Shown here piece after piece: positions 26,443-36,996 of a stretch of 64,000 bases of DNA (its first letter is position 1; each line of letters begins with the position of its first letter). The translations under genes were made by a program, and so were the position numbers. The notes under the pieces were generated by a model that searched no databases, had not been told where the DNA came from, and was given only the letters and a program-made list of their open reading frames with translations. The stretch is from Bradyrhizobium sp. 4 (GTDB lineage Bacteria > Pseudomonadota > Alphaproteobacteria > Rhizobiales > Xanthobacteraceae), in NCBI RefSeq assembly GCF_023100905.1, contig NZ_CP064686.1:5022001-5086000 (forward strand), read 5' to 3'.

Positions 26443-28047
26443 TCACCCGCGTCTTGCCGCTTCCAACGCCTGCGGCGTGTCGATGTCGAGGAAGGCGCTC
26501 TCGCCGTCGACCGGCACTTCGGCGACCGCCTCGGTGTGCTTGGCGATCAGATGGCGCGCGCCGACATCGCCATCGAGCGTCATCAACTCCGTGAAGAAGC
26601 GGCGCGACCACAGCACGGGATTGCCGCGGCGGCCTTCGCTGACGGGCACGACGATGAGATTGCCGCGGTCCGGTGCGAACGCGTCGATGAGACGGTCGAT
26701 CAGGCCGGCATCGATCAGCGGCATGTCGCCGAGGCAGACCACAGCGCCGTCGCAAGCTTCTGGAACGGCCGCGATACCGGCCTTGACCGAGCTTGCGATG
26801 CCGCCGGCAAAATCCGGATTTTTGACGAAACGCACCTTCAGGCCTCGCAAGGCTTGCTCGATCAGCTCGGTCTGATGGCCGGTGACCACGATGACCTCCG
26901 ATGCTTTCGAGGCCAGCGCCTGCTCGGTCGCAATCCGCACCAGCTTCTTGCCGTCGAGCTCGGCCAGTAGCTTGTTCGGCCCACCCATCCGGGTCGAACG
27001 GCCCGCCGCGAGCACGATGACCGCGACGTGGTTGTTGCTCTCGATCTCCGGTTTTGCGCGCGGCTGCGGACGCGTGACGATCTCCATCAGGAGGCCGCCG
27101 ACGCCCATGCCCATCAGCTCGGACCGTGTCACCTTGATGCCAGCCAGCAGCCGCATCAGCACCCAGTCAAAGCCGTTCTCGACCGGCGAGCGCGCGCAGC
27201 CGGGCGCTCCCAGCACAGGAACGGTGCCGGTCCGGGCAATCAGCAAAAGATTGCCGGGATCGACCGGCATGCCGAAATGCTCGATCTCGCCGCCGATTCC
27301 GGTCACGGCCGCAGGGATCACGTCGCGGCGATCGGCGATCGCGGATGCCCCGAACACGATCACGAGCTCGGCGCCAAGTCCCAGCAGTTCGTTGATCGCA
27401 GCCGACAGCGCCTGCTCCTCATGGGGGACCCGCCGCTCGGCGATGATGCCAGCGCCGGCTGGCGCAAGCCGCTCGGCGGTGACGCGCAACGTCTTGTCGA
27501 TCACCTTGGAGGACAGGCCGGGCAACAGCGTCGAGACCACGCCGACACGCTTGATGACGTAAGGCGCGATCTTCAGAACGTCGCGACCCGCGGCCTTCAC
27601 CGCGGCATCACGCAAGTTTCCTTCGACGCCGAACGGAATGATCTTGACGGTGCCGACCATCTCGCCCTCGACCACCGGCTTGAAGGCGGAGAGCGTGGCA
27701 AAGGTAATGGCCTCGTCGATATTGTTGATGCGGTCCACTGCGGCGCGATCGATCACCAGCACGCCCGGGCGCCCGGCGAACAGATTGGCTCGACCGGTAA
27801 AGGCACGCTCGACATGAATGCCATCGCCACCGACGGCGAGCGCGATGCTGGCGGCAGCGACGTCCTCGGAGACATCGCCCGCCTCCATCCGCACCACCAC
27901 AATGTCCTTGATGCCGGCGCGCTCCAGCGCCTCGACCTCGGCAGGGCCGATCGTCGTGCCCTTCTTCAGCACCAGCGGTCCCTGGCGCAGGGTGTGGACG
28001 GTCACCCCGCCGATCGCATCCCTGGGACTCGCCGGGCCGAATTTCAT
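26443..28047 (-). CDS. MoeA/MogA-like molybdopterin-binding domain fused to MobA/MocA-like nucleotidyltransferase
   Basis: 534 residues. The N-terminal part (about 1-335) is a molybdopterin-binding MoCF-type domain (ELVIVFGASAIADRRDVIPAA). The C-terminal part (about 345-530) is an NTP-transferase of the MobA/MocA type with VLAAGRSTRMGGPNKLL and CLGDMPLID. This architecture suits the final nucleotide (probably CMP) addition to molybdenum cofactor destined for a xanthine-dehydrogenase-family enzyme. ATG at 28047 overlaps the XdhC-type stop by 4 bases, so it is the last gene of the cox-type operon. Confidence 0.87.
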   Translation of the reverse strand: MKFGPASPRDAIGGVTVHTLRQGPLVLKKGTTIGPAEVEALERAGIKDIVVVRMEAGDVSEDVAAASIALAVGGDGIHVERAFTGRANLFAGRPGVLVIDRAAVDRINNIDEAITFATLSAFKPVVEGEMVGTVKIIPFGVEGNLRDAAVKAAGRDVLKIAPYVIKRVGVVSTLLPGLSSKVIDKTLRVTAERLAPAGAGIIAERRVPHEEQALSAAINELLGLGAELVIVFGASAIADRRDVIPAAVTGIGGEIEHFGMPVDPGNLLLIARTGTVPVLGAPGCARSPVENGFDWVLMRLLAGIKVTRSELMGMGVGGLLMEIVTRPQPRAKPEIESNNHVAVIVLAAGRSTRMGGPNKLLAELDGKKLVRIATEQALASKASEVIVVTGHQTELIEQALRGLKVRFVKNPDFAGGIASSVKAGIAAVPEACDGAVVCLGDMPLIDAGLIDRLIDAFAPDRGNLIVVPVSEGRRGNPVLWSRRFFTELMTLDGDVGARHLIAKHTEAVAEVPVDGESAFLDIDTPQALEAARRG

Positions 28048-28745
28048 GCGGCTTCTTCTTTTTCTTTGGGCGGCAGGCGAAGCACCGCCGTGATCTCGGC
28101 CATGATCGACACCGCGATCTCGGACGGCGAGACCGCGCCGATCGCAAGCCCGATGGGCGCATGGATGCGCGCGATGTCGTTGTCCTTGGCGCCCTGCGCC
28201 CGCAGCCGGTCGCCGCGTTTGGCATGCGTCTTCCGCGAGCCGAGCGCGCCGATATAGAAGCAGTTGCGCTCGAAAGCGTGCAGCAGCGCGGGATCGTCGA
28301 TCTTTGGATCGTGCGTCACCGCGACGAAAGCGGTGTAGGCATCGACGTTGAGTGGCGGCAGCGCCGTGTCGGGCCATTCCGCGACCAAGGGAACGTCTGG
28401 GAAGCGCTCGGGGCTCGCAAAGGCCGTGCGCGGATCGACCACGGTGACGTCGTAGCCGAGCGAGCGCGCCAGCGGCGCCAGCGCCTGACTGATATGGACA
28501 GCGCCGACGATGACGAGCTTTGCGGTCGGCGCATAAACGTTGAGGAAGAGCTTCTTGCCGCCGGCCTCGACACTGGCGCTTTTGCCCATGCGAAGCTGCT
28601 TGTCGAGTTCAGCGCCCAAGGGATCCTTGGCGAAATCCTTGGCTTTCACAAGGCGCTGCTCGCCGCTCTCGGTGTCCGTCACCAGGATCACCGGGCGGCG
28701 CGCGGCGCGCTCGGCATTGAGTTCGTGCAGGATTGCGAGCTTCAC
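28044..28745 (-). CDS. XdhC/CoxI-family molybdenum-cofactor insertion protein (Rossmann part)
   Basis: 233 residues from a GTG at 28745, two bases after the stop of the short XdhC gene. The C-terminal half is an XdhC Rossmann domain (KLVIVGAVHISQALAPLARSLG, then TVVDPRTAF and YIGALGSRKTHAKR). XdhC proteins bind and deliver sulfurated molybdenum cofactor to the large subunit of XDH-type enzymes. Here the usual single protein is split in two genes. Confidence 0.88.
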   Translation of the reverse strand: MKLAILHELNAERAARRPVILVTDTESGEQRLVKAKDFAKDPLGAELDKQLRMGKSASVEAGGKKLFLNVYAPTAKLVIVGAVHISQALAPLARSLGYDVTVVDPRTAFASPERFPDVPLVAEWPDTALPPLNVDAYTAFVAVTHDPKIDDPALLHAFERNCFYIGALGSRKTHAKRGDRLRAQGAKDNDIARIHAPIGLAIGAVSPSEIAVSIMAEITAVLRLPPKEKEEAA

Positions 28746-28747
28746 GG

Positions 28748-29071
28748 CTAGCCGACCTTCTCGACGAAGACGCGGATGGTGCCGCCGCAGGACAGCCCGA
28801 CATTCCAGGCAGCCTCGTCGGCAACGCCAAACTCCAGCATCCTGGGCTTGCCGCTCTGGATCACATCCATGGCCTCGGTGACCACGGCGCCCTCGACGCA
28901 ACCGCCGGAGACGGACCCCAGGAACGTGCCCTCGTCGTTGATGACGAGGCTCGAGCCCGCCGGGCGCGGTGCCGAGCCCCAGGTCTCCACCACGGTGGCG
29001 AGCGCGACGCCACGGCCGGCCTTCTGCCAGTCCTCCGCCGCCTTCAGAATATCCTCGTCGCGATCGAGCAT
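28748..29071 (-). CDS. XdhC/CoxI N-terminal-domain protein
   Basis: 107 residues containing only the XdhC_CoxI N-terminal domain: VALATVVETWGSAPRPAGS, GTFLGSVSGGCVEGAVV, and a C-terminal GLSCGGTIRVF with the Cys that contacts the cofactor in the family. GAGAGG lies shortly before the ATG. Complements the following XdhC Rossmann protein. Confidence 0.88.
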   Translation of the reverse strand: MLDRDEDILKAAEDWQKAGRGVALATVVETWGSAPRPAGSSLVINDEGTFLGSVSGGCVEGAVVTEAMDVIQSGKPRMLEFGVADEAAWNVGLSCGGTIRVFVEKVG

Positions 29072-29080
29072 GGCTACCTC

Positions 29081-30283
29081 TCAGGCTGCGGAGCGGATCA
29101 AGCTGCGGTGATGCGGCGGCAGCGGCCGGGAGAGCGTGGTGATCAGCTCCTGGATCGAGCTCAAATTATGTACCGGACGGAATTCGTCAACGTGCGGCAG
29201 CATCATTTTGATGCCCTGGGCCTTGGCCTCGAATCCGCCAAACCGCAGCAGCGGGTTGAGCCAGATCAGCCGCCGGCAGGAGCGGTGCAGCCGGTCCATC
29301 TCGAAGGCGAGCTTGGAATCGGCCTCCCGCTCCAGGCCGTCGGAGATCAGCAGCACGATGGCGCCCTGGCTCAGCACGCGCCGCGCCCACAATTTGTTGA
29401 AATTGTGCAGGGAGGCCGAGATCCGCGTGCCGCCGGCCCAGTCCTCCACCGAGGCCGAGCAGCTCGCCAGCGCCTCGTCGGGATCGCGCTGGCGCAGCGC
29501 CCGGGTCACGTTGGTGAGGCGAGTGCCGAACAGGAAGACCGAGACACGTTTTCGCGCGTCCCCTATGGCATGCAGGAAATGCAGGAACAGGCGGGTGTAC
29601 TCGCTCATCGAACCCGAGATGTCGAGCAGCGCGACGATCGGCGCCGGTTTCTCGATCCGCCCGAGGCGATGGATATCGATGATGTCGCCGCCCGTGCGTA
29701 ACGAGGCGCGCAGCGTTCGGCGGAGATCGAGGCGCAGGCCCCGGGGATCGGGCCGGTGCCGGCGCGTCAGAAGCTCGGCCTGCGGCAACCGCATCCGCTC
29801 GACGGCGCGGAGCGCTTCGGTGATCTCGGCCGCGCTCATCTGCGCAAAATCCTTTTTCTGAAGGATTTCCTTGTCCGAGACCGACAGGCGCAAATCCTGC
29901 TCCTGGTGCTGCGACGTCTCCGTCATGCGCGGCTGCGACATCGCCTCCTGCACACGGCGCGAGCCGGCCTGCGGCTTCTTCTTGGCCTGCTCCGGCAACG
30001 GCACCGAATCCAGCATGTGCTTCCACTCTTCCGACGCGCGGAAGAACAGGTTGAAGGCCTGTTTGAAGATCAGCGCATGCTCGTGGCGCTTGACGAAGAT
30101 CGCCTCCAACGTGGTGAAGACGTCGGCGCGGTTGCCGATGTCGATCACCTGGAGCGCGCTCATGGCATCGATGACCGCACCCGGCCCGACCGGCATGCCC
30201 GCCAAACGCAGCGCGCGGGCAAAGCCGACGATGTTGTCGGCGAACTGCTCGGTCTGCTCAGGCGCAAGGTGGTTGATGGCCAT
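29081..30283 (-). CDS. coxE: CoxE-like von Willebrand factor A-domain protein
   Basis: 400 residues. The VWA/CoxE domain in the C-terminal half has a MIDAS-type motif LLDISGSMS near residue 220, with TRISASL and LLISDGLE later. CoxE acts with the MoxR-type AAA ATPase CoxD in maturing the Mo-Cu/Mo active site of CO-dehydrogenase-like enzymes. Lies between coxD and the xdhC genes; a palindromic repeat separates it from coxD. Confidence 0.87.
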   Translation of the reverse strand: MAINHLAPEQTEQFADNIVGFARALRLAGMPVGPGAVIDAMSALQVIDIGNRADVFTTLEAIFVKRHEHALIFKQAFNLFFRASEEWKHMLDSVPLPEQAKKKPQAGSRRVQEAMSQPRMTETSQHQEQDLRLSVSDKEILQKKDFAQMSAAEITEALRAVERMRLPQAELLTRRHRPDPRGLRLDLRRTLRASLRTGGDIIDIHRLGRIEKPAPIVALLDISGSMSEYTRLFLHFLHAIGDARKRVSVFLFGTRLTNVTRALRQRDPDEALASCSASVEDWAGGTRISASLHNFNKLWARRVLSQGAIVLLISDGLEREADSKLAFEMDRLHRSCRRLIWLNPLLRFGGFEAKAQGIKMMLPHVDEFRPVHNLSSIQELITTLSRPLPPHHRSLIRSAA

Positions 30284-30301
30284 GGTTCATCACTCTCAGC
30301 C

Positions 30302-30408
30302 GTCATTCCGGGGCGCGCCCTCATGGGCGCGAGCCGGGAATCCATTCAATCTACTCACTCTGCGGCCCAATGGATTTCGGGTTCGCGCTTCGCGCGCCCC
30401 GGAATGAC
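30302..30408. repeat. 107-bp palindromic intergenic repeat inside the cox operon
   Basis: Left end GTCATTCCGGGGCGCG and right end CGCGCCCCGGAATGAC are exact complements; a second paired segment (AATCCATT/AATGGATT) lies inside. The RNA would fold into a long branched hairpin between coxD and coxE. Such repeats are dispersed in Bradyrhizobium-type genomes. Confidence 0.9.
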
Positions 30409-30411
30409 AAG

Positions 30412-31347
<936 letters not shown>

Positions 31348-31409
31348 GAAAAAGCCAGTCTCGCTACGCCCTCACCGGGGACAAGTTTGGGCCGAGGCGT
31401 GAGGATCAC

Positions 31410-32216
31410 TCACTCCTTGGCGTTGGCGGCGTCGAGGGCACGCCGCGTCAGCACACCGATGAGGTGCGCGCGGTATTCGGCACTGCCATGGATGTCGCTG
31501 TTGAGGCCGTCCGCCGGCACCTCGATGCCATCAAGCGCTTTCGCGGCGAAGCGCTTCTTCAGGGCTTCCTCGAACGCGGTGACACGGAATACGCCTTCGG
31601 AGCCGGCGCCGGTGACCGCGACCCGCACGTCGGAGGGACGCCGCGCCACGAACACGCCGACCAGCGCGTAACGCGAGGCCTGGTTGCGGAATTTGATATA
31701 GGCCGCCTTCTTCGGCAGCGGGAACATCACCTTGGTGATGATCTCGTCGGCTTCGAGCGCCGTCGTGAACAGGCCCTGGAAAAACTCTTCCGCCTTAAGG
31801 CGGCGCTTGTTCGTGACGATGGTGGCGCCGAGCGCGAGCACTGCAGCCGGATAGTCCGCCGTCGGGTCGTTGTTGGCGAGTGAGCCGCCGATCGTGCCCT
31901 TGTGGCGCACGGCGGGATCGCCGATCTGGCTGGCAAGATTCGCGAGCGCCGGGATCGCCTCGCCGACGATGGCCGAGCTTGCGACCTCGGCATGCCTGGC
32001 GGTGGCGCCGATCACAAGCGCGCGGCCCTTCATCTCGATCGTGTTGAGCCCATCGATATGGGAGAGGTCGACCAGATGCGGCGGGCTGGCGAGGCGCTGC
32101 TTCATGACGGGAATCAGCGTATGGCCGCCGGCGATCACCTTGGCGTCTTCGTTCTTGACCAGGATGTTGGCGGCCTGCCGAACGGTCCCGGGGCGATGAT
32201 ATTTGAAGTCGTACAT
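31410..32216 (-). CDS. coxM: FAD-binding medium subunit of CO dehydrogenase/xanthine dehydrogenase family
   Basis: 268 residues. The FAD-binding motifs AGGHTLIPVMK (near 32-42) and TIGGSLANNDPTADYPA (near 110-125) identify the CoxM/XDH medium subunit. Passes electrons from the iron-sulfur subunit to FAD. Thirty-three bases follow coxS; there is no large-subunit gene between or around them. Substrate (CO or another compound) cannot be assigned without that subunit. Confidence 0.92.
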   Translation of the reverse strand: MYDFKYHRPGTVRQAANILVKNEDAKVIAGGHTLIPVMKQRLASPPHLVDLSHIDGLNTIEMKGRALVIGATARHAEVASSAIVGEAIPALANLASQIGDPAVRHKGTIGGSLANNDPTADYPAAVLALGATIVTNKRRLKAEEFFQGLFTTALEADEIITKVMFPLPKKAAYIKFRNQASRYALVGVFVARRPSDVRVAVTGAGSEGVFRVTAFEEALKKRFAAKALDGIEVPADGLNSDIHGSAEYRAHLIGVLTRRALDAANAKE

Positions 32217-32249
32217 CTGAATGTCCTGATCGCAGAGTGCGCGCGAAGT

Positions 32250-32735
<486 letters not shown>

Positions 32736-32870
32736 AAGCACTCTCTATCAGCGCCCCGACGGGTCCCGTCGAAGCGGTTCTTATAATTATTCCAACCCAT
32801 CATATGGGCCATTATGCCCCGGGGCAACATCACCGGGAATGCAAGGCGCCATGCCGAAAGGCGATAGCGT

Positions 32871-33317
32871 TCAGCCCTGTACCGCCTTGGCGAAGTTCGC
32901 GAAAAATTCGTCGGCCAGTTTCTTGGCGGCGCCGTTGATCAGGCGCTGGCCGAGCTGCGCCAACTTGCCGCCGATCTGTGCCTCGACCTCGTAGGACAAA
33001 AGCGTGCCGCCGTCCTTCTCCGCAAGCTTGACCACGGCGCCACCCTTGGCGAAGCCGGCCACCCCGCCCTCGCCTTCGCCGGAGATCTTGTAGCCGTTCG
33101 GCGGGTCGAGATCGGACAGCGTGACCTTGCCCTTGAAGCGCGCCGACACCGGACCGACCTTCATTTTCGCCGTCGCACGAAAGCCGCCATCGTCGGTCTT
33201 CTCCAGCTCCTCGCAGCCGGGGATGCAGGCCTTCAGCACCTCGGCATCGTTGAGCTTGGCCCACACGGCCTCGCGCGGCGCCGCAAGCTGGACTTCGCCG
33301 TTCATCGTCATGGCCAT
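32871..33317 (-). CDS. coxG: CoxG-like SRPBCC protein
   Basis: 148 residues of the carbon-monoxide-dehydrogenase subunit G family (AAPREAVWAKLNDAEVLKACIPGCEELEK split here as its typical N-terminal block; FKGKVTLSDLDPP, GGKLAQLGQRLI later). GGAGG lies 6 bases before ATG 33317. CoxG is proposed to anchor or mature the CODH-type enzyme. First gene of the cox unit, 135 bases before coxS. Confidence 0.9.
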   Translation of the reverse strand: MAMTMNGEVQLAAPREAVWAKLNDAEVLKACIPGCEELEKTDDGGFRATAKMKVGPVSARFKGKVTLSDLDPPNGYKISGEGEGGVAGFAKGGAVVKLAEKDGGTLLSYEVEAQIGGKLAQLGQRLINGAAKKLADEFFANFAKAVQG

Positions 33318-33501
33318 TGGGTGCCTCCCCGGATACCGAACTTGGATCGTGCAACTTTAATGCTGCTCAAGTACCGCACGGAGGCGGCAAAAGAAAGGGT
33401 GGCCTCCGGTCACGGGCAATGCATATTCGCAACTGCAAAAAGCTTGCGCCGCCGGTTTGGGATTGGCACAGGCGGGCCATGGTGGTTAGGTCCCGCATAA
33501 T

Positions 33502-34857
33502 ATGAGCACATCCCTCTCCCCCCTGCTCGCGCCGATGCTGTCGAGCGTGGCCATGCGCGCGGTCTGCGACGACCGGTCGACCCTCCAGAACATGCTCGAT
33601 TTCGAGGCAGCCCTGGCCCGAGCCGAGGCCGCCACCGGTGTGATTCCCGCGTCCGCGGTGGGCCCGATCGAAGCCGCATGCAAGGCCGATACCTTTGACA
33701 TGGCTGCGCTGGCCGAGGCCGCGACGCGATCCGGCAATCTCGCGATCCCCCTGGTCAAGACGCTGACCGCCAATGTCGGCAGGGCCGACGCAGAGGCCGC
33801 CCGCTACGTGCATTGGGGCGCGACCAGCCAGGACGTCATCGACACCGCGACCATGCTCACGCTTCGCGCCGGCATCGATGCGTTGGACGCCGATCTCAGC
33901 CGCGCCATCAAGGGCTTTGCCGCACTGGCGCGCACTCATCGCAACACGGCGATGGTGGCGCGGACCTGGCTCCAGCACGCGCTGCCGATGCCGTTCGGCC
34001 TGAAGGCCGCCGAATACGCCGCAAGCCTCGCCCGCGCCCGCTGCCGCTTGAGGCGGCTCTCCCGCGAGGGCCTCGCACTGCAATTCGGCGGCGCGGCCGG
34101 CACGCTTGCAGCACTCGGCGACAAGGGGCTCGTGGTCTCCGAACGGCTGGCGCGGGAGCTGAACCTGCTGCTGCCCGAAGCGCCCTGGCACACCCATCGC
34201 GACCGCATCGCGGAAGCCGCATCGAGCTTTGCGATTCTCGCCGGCAGCTGCGGCAAGATCGCGCGCGACGTCTCGCTGCTGATGCAGACCGATGTCGGCG
34301 AAGCGTTCGAGCCTGCCGGCGAAGGCCGCGGCGGCTCCTCGACCATGCCGCACAAGCGGAACCCGGTCGCGGCCGCAAGTGCGCTGGGCTGCGCGACCAT
34401 GGCGCCTCAGCTCGCAGCGACGATTTTTGCCGCACAGGTGCAGGACCACGAACGCAGCGCCGGTCCCTGGCACGCGGAATGGCCGACGCTGCCGCAATTA
34501 ATGCTGGTCACCTCCGGCGCGCTTGCCGCCATCGTCGACATCGCCGAGGGTCTCGATGTCGATGCCGCGCGCATGCGCAGCAATCTCGATGCGACGCACG
34601 GGCTGATCATGGCGGAAGCGGTCACCTTTGCGCTGGCCGACAAGATCGGCAAGAGCGATGCGCATCATCTGATCGAGGCCGCGAGCAAGCGCGCGGTCGC
34701 CGAGAAGAAGCATCTGCGCGAGGTGCTCGCAGCCGATTCGCAGGTCACTGCGCATCTTTCGCCGGAAAAAATTGCGGCGTTGTTCGAGCCGATGGCCTAT
34801 CAAGGCGCTTCCCAAGCCCTGATCGACCGCCTGCTCGACAGCCTCGAACGCGAATAG
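33502..34857 (+). CDS. pcaB: 3-carboxy-cis,cis-muconate cycloisomerase
   Basis: 451 residues of the fumarase/aspartase superfamily, with the signature GGSSTMPHKRNPVAAAS near residue 280 and HWGATSQDVIDTA near 110, both typical of PcaB. Converts 3-carboxymuconate to 4-carboxymuconolactone in the protocatechuate branch of the beta-ketoadipate pathway. Followed by pcaD (36-base gap) and pcaC. The ring-cleavage genes pcaGH are not in the window. Confidence 0.94.
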   Translation: MSTSLSPLLAPMLSSVAMRAVCDDRSTLQNMLDFEAALARAEAATGVIPASAVGPIEAACKADTFDMAALAEAATRSGNLAIPLVKTLTANVGRADAEAARYVHWGATSQDVIDTATMLTLRAGIDALDADLSRAIKGFAALARTHRNTAMVARTWLQHALPMPFGLKAAEYAASLARARCRLRRLSREGLALQFGGAAGTLAALGDKGLVVSERLARELNLLLPEAPWHTHRDRIAEAASSFAILAGSCGKIARDVSLLMQTDVGEAFEPAGEGRGGSSTMPHKRNPVAAASALGCATMAPQLAATIFAAQVQDHERSAGPWHAEWPTLPQLMLVTSGALAAIVDIAEGLDVDAARMRSNLDATHGLIMAEAVTFALADKIGKSDAHHLIEAASKRAVAEKKHLREVLAADSQVTAHLSPEKIAALFEPMAYQGASQALIDRLLDSLERE

Positions 34858-34893
34858 AGCAGCCTTGAGCGGACATAAAACGGAGACGCCAGC

Positions 34894-35676
34894 ATGCCCA
34901 TGATCGATGCCGACGGTTGCCTGATCAACGTCTCCGTCGAGGGCCGCGACGGCGGGCCGACGCTGATGCTGTCGAACTCGCTCGGCTGCACGCTGCAGAT
35001 GTGGGAGCCGCAGATGAAGGCGCTGACGCAGATATTCCGCGTCATCCGCTACGACCGCCGCGGCCACGGCAAGTCCAACGTTCCGCCCGGCCCCTATACG
35101 ATGGAGCGCTTCGGCCGCGACGTGCTCGCGATCCTCGACGATCTCAATATCGAGAAAGTGCACTGGTGCGGCCTGTCGATGGGCGGCATGGTCGGGCAAT
35201 GGCTGGGCGCGAACGCGCCGGAGCGCTTCGGCAAGCTCATCCTCGCCAACACCTCCTGCTACTATGCCGAGCCGACCAAATGGCTCGAGCGCATCGATGC
35301 CGTGAAGAAGGGCGGCATCGGCGCCGTCGCCGATGCCGTTATTGCCGGCTGGCTCACCCAGGATTTCCGCGAGCGCGCACCCGACATCAGCGCCAGGATG
35401 AAGACGATGCTGCTGGCCTCGCCGGTCGAAGGCTATCTCGCCTGCTGCGAAGCGCTGTCGACGCTCGACCAGCGCGCGCTGCTGCCGAAGATCAAAAGCC
35501 CGACGCTGGTGATCGCCGGCCGCCACGACATGGCGACGCCGATTTCGGCGGGTGAATTGATCCGCTCAAACATTCCCGGCGCAAGCATGACCATCATCGA
35601 CGCCGCCCATATTTCCAATGTCGAGCAGCCGCACGCGTTCACCGACGCAGTGGTGGGCTTCTTGACGCAGCGTTAG
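34894..35676 (+). CDS. pcaD: 3-oxoadipate enol-lactonase
   Basis: 260-residue alpha/beta hydrolase: oxyanion/His-Gly region near LSNSLGC, nucleophile elbow GLSMGGMVG (Ser near 101), acid in AGRHDMATP and His in DAAHISNVEQP. Hydrolyses the enol-lactone to 3-oxoadipate. Its place between pcaB and pcaC fixes the assignment. Confidence 0.94.
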   Translation: MPMIDADGCLINVSVEGRDGGPTLMLSNSLGCTLQMWEPQMKALTQIFRVIRYDRRGHGKSNVPPGPYTMERFGRDVLAILDDLNIEKVHWCGLSMGGMVGQWLGANAPERFGKLILANTSCYYAEPTKWLERIDAVKKGGIGAVADAVIAGWLTQDFRERAPDISARMKTMLLASPVEGYLACCEALSTLDQRALLPKIKSPTLVIAGRHDMATPISAGELIRSNIPGASMTIIDAAHISNVEQPHAFTDAVVGFLTQR

Positions 35677-35684
35677 TCGCAACC

Positions 35685-35746
35685 GTCATTGCGAGCGCAG
35701 CGAAGCAATCCAGAAAATGCCTCCGCGGCGACAGACTGGCAATGAC
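35685..35746. repeat. GTCATTGCGAGCG-type palindromic intergenic repeat
   Basis: Begins GTCATTGCGAGCGCAGCG and ends with CTGGCAATGAC, forming a hairpin with matching ends. It separates pcaD from pcaC and stops just before the pcaC ribosome site. The form is one of the best known dispersed repeats of these genomes. Confidence 0.85.
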
Positions 35747-35762
35747 GAAGGAGGAGAACAGC

Positions 35763-36155
35763 ATGGACGACCAGAAACGCCGCGATGCCGGCATGAACGT
35801 GCGCCGAAAAGTGCTGGGCAATGCCTGGGTCGACAAGTCGATCGCGGGCCGCAATGCATTCAACACCGATTTCCAGGACATGATCACACGCTACGCCTGG
35901 GGCGAGATCTGGACGCGGCCGCATTTCGACGAGCGCACGCGGCGGGTGCTGGTGATCGGCACCATGGTTGCGCTCGGCCAATGGGACGAATTCCGCCTGC
36001 ATGTGCGCGCAGCCCTCGCCGAGGGCGGATTCACGCCCGACGACATCAAGGAAATCCTGCTGCAGCAGGCGATTTATTGCGGCGTGCCGGCGGCGAACCA
36101 CGCCGTCAAGGAAGCCTCAGCGATTGTGCAGGAGCTCGGCCTGCTCAAGACCTAG
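35763..36155 (+). CDS. pcaC: 4-carboxymuconolactone decarboxylase
   Basis: 130 residues of the CMD family (WTRPHFDERTRRVLVIGTMVALGQW, LLQQAIYCGVPAANHA with the family Cys/His region). GGAGGAG lies 8 bases before ATG 35763, favouring it over an upstream in-frame ATG at 35742. Decarboxylates carboxymuconolactone to the enol-lactone used by PcaD. Its 3' end overlaps the opposite-strand gene by 39 bases. Confidence 0.94.
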   Translation: MDDQKRRDAGMNVRRKVLGNAWVDKSIAGRNAFNTDFQDMITRYAWGEIWTRPHFDERTRRVLVIGTMVALGQWDEFRLHVRAALAEGGFTPDDIKEILLQQAIYCGVPAANHAVKEASAIVQELGLLKT

Positions 36156-36653
36156 CGGCGGGGTGGCCTCGACGGTCCTCTGAACGATCTTGGGCGCCGC
36201 CGCGGGCCGTTCGATCACCACCACGATGGCGGCACCGAGCAGGAGCAGGAGCTCGGTGGCGTGCAGCCGCAGCGCGGCCATCTCGCCGACCTTCGAGGCC
36301 ATGATCATGCTCGCAAACGAGATCAGGCTGCCGATCGCAAGCGCAATGCCGAGCGCTTCGTCGCTGCCGCCGTTCTTGCGGATGCGGGGGATGCAGAGCA
36401 GCGCAAGGTAGATCGCAAAGAACGCCACCACCGTCAGTCGCCCCAGTGCCAGCAGCCAGGCGGCGCGCACCGTGTCCATCCCCGCCATCTGGAGATGGTC
36501 GCTGAGGAAAAGCGCCACTGCGACGCTCGGCCGCTCATAGAGGCCGTGCACCGGCGCCACCATGATGTTGAAGGCAACGAGGGTCCAGGCCGGGATGAAA
36601 TAGGCCGCCAGAAGTGCGCCGTTGACCGAACCGATCCGCCAGTTTCCGAACAT
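36117..36653 (-). CDS. Membrane protein of unknown function
   Basis: 178 residues with four predicted membrane spans (about 10-32, 62-85, 95-118, 128-145) and a short polar C-terminal tail. The last 13 codons lie over the end of pcaC on the opposite strand. No family recognised. Coding bias and membrane topology support a real gene. Confidence 0.7.
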   Translation of the reverse strand: MFGNWRIGSVNGALLAAYFIPAWTLVAFNIMVAPVHGLYERPSVAVALFLSDHLQMAGMDTVRAAWLLALGRLTVVAFFAIYLALLCIPRIRKNGGSDEALGIALAIGSLISFASMIMASKVGEMAALRLHATELLLLLGAAIVVVIERPAAAPKIVQRTVEATPPLGLEQAELLHNR

Positions 36654-36996
36654 GCCGCTTCCCGCTTCGTTTGGCCCGCGCCTTCGATGGAAGGCTTTGC
36701 CGGGAGCTAACTCGCATCAGACTGTGGCGGCAATTTAAACCCTTTGTTTACCTTAACTGCCTCCCGCCAGGCATCCAATTAGGCGCCGGCGGCGCCGGTT
36801 CCGGCCATTGCGGGGAACCGGAGCGCCCAAATGATCTCTGTAAAAGCCTTGATGCGGAGGCAGGGCCGGTTGCAGCCGCCAGTTCCCTCCTGTTACAAAA
36901 CGAGAATGCTTAAGGGCTGCCGGGGCCCGAGAAGAAACCAGCACTCTCTCTCGAAGAGCTCCCTTTGAGCCGCGTCAGATTTGGGTACGGCAGCCT
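36654..36996. other. 343-base intergenic region upstream of the second liv-type operon
   Basis: No gene seen. A GC-rich hairpin spans 36791-36827 (CCGGTTCC / GGAACCGG core, extended by GGCG / CGCC with a 2-base bulge), without a T-run. It should contain the promoter of the livHMGF operon. Confidence 0.6.
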
